24,125 nt of DNA from an uncultured Alistipes sp. Lineage in GTDB: Bacteria; Bacteroidota; Bacteroidia; Bacteroidales; Rikenellaceae. Positions 21,887 through 24,125 of the stretch are shown piece after piece (position 1 is the stretch's first letter; every line of letters begins with the position of its first letter). A program made the position numbers and the translations under genes. Below the pieces are notes generated by a model. It did not search any database. It was given only the letters and a program-made list of their open reading frames with translations, and had not been told where the DNA came from. Location: positions 1-24,125 of the forward strand of contig USBO01000012.1 in NCBI GenBank assembly GCA_900552955.1, read 5' to 3'.

Positions 21887-22992
21887 TTCGGTGCTTTTTT
21901 ATAGAGGTAGACGGCGATGAAACAATAGATGATGTTGGGGATCCACATCGACAGCCCCGTGGGCAGCGTCCCGCTCTTGGCGAACTCCTCGAAGAAGCGC
22001 ATCAGCAGGATGTACGAGAAGCAGAGTCCCACGCCCAGCCCGATATGCAGCCCCGTGCCGCCGCGCACCTTGCGCGACGAGAGCGAGACGCCGATGAGCG
22101 TGAGGATGAACGTCGAGATCGGATAGACGAACCGCGCGTGGCGTTCGACCTCGATGATGCGGATCGCGTCCGACCCCTTCAGCCGCTGCTGTTCGAGGAA
22201 GCGGTTCAGCTCGCCGAACTTCATCGTCTGGATCAACTCGTTGATGCGCCCCAGCTCGCTCACGTCGAGGTTGATGAGCGTGTCCAGATCGCGGCGCTGC
22301 GCGAAGCGCTCCACCCCCAGCGAATCGTACTCGCGCGTGATATAGCGCGACGCCGTCCACCGCTTGGTGGCGGGGTCGATCTTCAGGTCGGCCGCCTCGA
22401 GCGACGCGGTCATCCCGTTGTCGCGGAAGTGCTCGAGCGCCAGATACGACGCCGTGTTCGAGGCCGACGAGTAGCCGCGGATATAGGCGAAGACGCCCGG
22501 CTCGATCTGGCGGTAGATGTGGCGGTTGACGGTGGCGTGTTCGCGCACGCGCTTCTTGATGTACTTCATCTCGAAGGCCACCGACGCGCGCTGCGACACG
22601 GGGATCACCCACAGGTTGAGCGTGAGCGACAGCGAGGCGATGAGCAGCGCGCTGACGAAGTAGGGCCACATCAGCCGCCGGAACGACATGCCGCCCGAGA
22701 GCATGGCCACGATCTCGGTCTGATAGGCCATCTTCGAGGTGAAGAAGATGCAGGCGATGAAGGTGAACAGTCCGCTGAACTGATTGATGAAGAAGGGGAC
22801 GAAATTGAGGTAGTAGTCGAAGACGACGGCCTGCACGGGCGCCTTGAGCTCGGTGAAGTCGTCGATCTTCTCCACATAGTCGAAGAGCACCACCACCACG
22901 ATAATCATGGCGATGGCGAAGAGGTACGTCCCGATGAACTTGCGGATGATGTACCGGTCGAGTATCTTAATTCCGGGCCAAATCTTCATCAT
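21883..22992 (-). CDS. LptF/LptG-family permease (lipopolysaccharide export)
   Basis: 369 aa, inner-membrane protein of the YjgP/YjgQ family. Three N-terminal membrane segments (about 20-38, 58-85, 108-130) include FFTSKMAYQTEIVAMLSGGMSFRRL, the conserved cytoplasmic loop. A periplasmic beta-jellyroll-like region (about 150-285) and three C-terminal segments (about 290-310, 318-338, 345-365) follow. With LptB it would power LPS transfer to the Lpt bridge. LptF and LptG cannot be separated from this sequence alone. It follows tgt with an 86-bp gap in which I see no clear promoter. Confidence 0.88.
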   Translation of the reverse strand: MMKIWPGIKILDRYIIRKFIGTYLFAIAMIIVVVVLFDYVEKIDDFTELKAPVQAVVFDYYLNFVPFFINQFSGLFTFIACIFFTSKMAYQTEIVAMLSGGMSFRRLMWPYFVSALLIASLSLTLNLWVIPVSQRASVAFEMKYIKKRVREHATVNRHIYRQIEPGVFAYIRGYSSASNTASYLALEHFRDNGMTASLEAADLKIDPATKRWTASRYITREYDSLGVERFAQRRDLDTLINLDVSELGRINELIQTMKFGELNRFLEQQRLKGSDAIRIIEVERHARFVYPISTFILTLIGVSLSSRKVRGGTGLHIGLGVGLCFSYILLMRFFEEFAKSGTLPTGLSMWIPNIIYCFIAVYLYKKAPK

Positions 22993-23078
22993 AAACTAAA
23001 ATCAAGAATTCCGTTTACAGCGGCCGCACGACCTTCGCACAGGCCCTGCCGGCTCCTCATTTTCCATTTTCCGCGGTC

Positions 23079-24125
23079 TCACAGCCTCCGCCCCAGCTTC
23101 GCCACGGCGGCCTCCTTCCACTCCCTGAAGTCGCCGGCGAGGATGTGCTCGCGCGCCGCGCGCACCAGCCGCAGGTAGAAGGCGATGTTGTGCAGCGAGG
23201 CGATCTGCGCGGCCATCATCTCGCCGCACGTCACCAGATGGTGCAGGTAGGCCTTCGAATAGCGGCGGTCGAAGGTCGTCCCCTCGGCGTCGATGGGCGA
23301 GAAGTCGTTCTCCCACTTGCGGTTGCGGATGTTGATCGTCCCCTCCCACGTGAAGAGCTGCCCGTTGCGGCCGTTGCGCGTGGGCATCACGCAGTCGAAC
23401 ATGTCCACGCCCCGCTCGATCGCCTCCAGGATGTTGGTCGGCGTGCCGACCCCCATCAGATAGCGCGGCCGGTCGGCGGGCAGGACGGCGTTGACCACCT
23501 CGATCATCTCGTACATCTTATCGGTAGGCTCGCCAACGGCCAATCCCCCGATAGCGTTTCCATCGGCGCCTTTTCGGGCCACGTTCTCCGCCGCTCTCTG
23601 CCGCAAGTCCGTATAGACGCATCCCTGTACGATCGGGAAGAGACTTTGCCGGTAGCCGTATTTCGGTTCCGTGCTGTTGAAGCGGGCGAAACAACGATCC
23701 AGCCAACGCTCGGTCAGGCCCAGTGATTGCTTGGCGTAATTATAGTCGGCATCTCCCGGGCAACACTCATCGAAGGCCATGATGATATCTGCGCCGATCG
23801 AGCGTTCGATATCCATCACCTTCTCCGGCGTGAACATATGCTTGGAGCCGTCGAGATGCGAGCGGAACTCGGCTCCCTCTTCATGCAGCTTGCGATTGTC
23901 GGAAAGGGAGAATACCTGAAACCCCCCACTATCGGTCAATATCGGCCGGTCCCACGTATTAAACTTATGCAAGCCTCCGGCCTGTTCCAAGATCTGTATA
24001 CCGGGACGAAGATATAGGTGGTAGGTATTGCCTAAGATGATCTGCGCCTTCGTATCCTCTTTCAGCTCCGTCATATGTACCCCTTTTACCGTACCTTGCG
24101 TACCCACGGGCATAAAAATAGGCGT
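23079..24125 (-). CDS. tgt: Queuine tRNA-ribosyltransferase, 5' end outside window
   Basis: The frame runs off the right edge (24125 is in frame, encoding TPIFMPVG), so the true start is missing. Visible are LTDSGGFQVFSL (substrate-binding and catalytic Asp region), IGGLAVGEP and FDCVMPTRNGRNGQLFT (nucleophile Asp in FDCV). The enzyme exchanges guanine at wobble position 34 for a queuosine precursor. The CxCxxC zinc ligands of the E. coli enzyme are replaced here (PIDAEGTTFDRRYSKAYLHH); from memory this is usual in Bacteroidetes Tgt. Codon usage is GC-ending almost throughout the 3' half but clearly mixed in the 5' half, with a switch near 23510-23540 (see findings). Confidence 0.93.
   Translation of the reverse strand, partial: TPIFMPVGTQGTVKGVHMTELKEDTKAQIILGNTYHLYLRPGIQILEQAGGLHKFNTWDRPILTDSGGFQVFSLSDNRKLHEEGAEFRSHLDGSKHMFTPEKVMDIERSIGADIIMAFDECCPGDADYNYAKQSLGLTERWLDRCFARFNSTEPKYGYRQSLFPIVQGCVYTDLRQRAAENVARKGADGNAIGGLAVGEPTDKMYEMIEVVNAVLPADRPRYLMGVGTPTNILEAIERGVDMFDCVMPTRNGRNGQLFTWEGTINIRNRKWENDFSPIDAEGTTFDRRYSKAYLHHLVTCGEMMAAQIASLHNIAFYLRLVRAAREHILAGDFREWKEAAVAKLGRRL

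Noticed and set aside
1..24125. CRISPR array, rRNA, insertion sequence or prophage
   Set aside because: No regularly spaced direct repeats, rRNA sequence, transposase or phage structural genes were seen.

Overview
The window reads as a chromosomal segment of a GC-rich gut Bacteroidales, most likely Alistipes or a close Rikenellaceae relative. This rests on Bacteroidetes-type promoters (TTTG, 19-21 bp, TAnnTTTG), fimbrillin lipoproteins, a SusC remnant, a BACON-type lipoprotein, and a futalosine-pathway menaquinone gene (mqnE). The genus is an inference from protein style and base composition; no 16S gene is present. All protein genes lie on the minus strand; only tRNA-Leu lies on the plus strand.

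Region 1 (1-2178): three small hairpins at the left edge, a flavoprotein of the COG2509 type, a hairpin-rich intergenic block that looks like a dispersed repeat, and tRNA-Leu(UAG) with its promoter and terminator.

Region 2 (2226-14939) is the main point of interest: a fimbrial operon behind an apparent DNA-inversion switch. In transcription order (right to left) it holds a tyrosine recombinase (14939-13719), a full-consensus leftward promoter (13679-13648), and an 874-bp segment bounded by 23-bp imperfect inverted repeats (12767-12789 and 13618-13640). The structural genes follow: DUF3575/OmpA-like protein, DUF5119 lipoprotein, fimbrillin, two tandem paralogous 920-925 aa fimbrillin-FISUMP lipoproteins (candidate tip pilins), and last a protein made of six helix-turn-helix-like repeats. 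I see no consensus promoter inside the segment. Instead the promoter sits just outside it and an intrinsic terminator aimed at the incoming polymerase sits inside. This suggests an invertible terminator or attenuator rather than the usual invertible promoter, with the present orientation predicted OFF.

Region 3 (14940-15953): no intact gene. It carries a decayed chimeric pseudogene (a SusC C-terminal fragment joined to GLUG-like repeats) and two strong minus-strand terminators.

Region 4 (15954-24125): a BACON/repeat lipoprotein with its own consensus promoter and a C9 tract in the signal-peptide codons, then a compact housekeeping run read right to left: tgt (cut by the window edge), an LptF/LptG permease, mqnE, a PASTA protein, an RluD-type pseudouridine synthase and a small plug/TonB-C protein. 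The tgt gene changes codon usage sharply in its middle, as if its 5' half had been replaced from a lower-GC donor.
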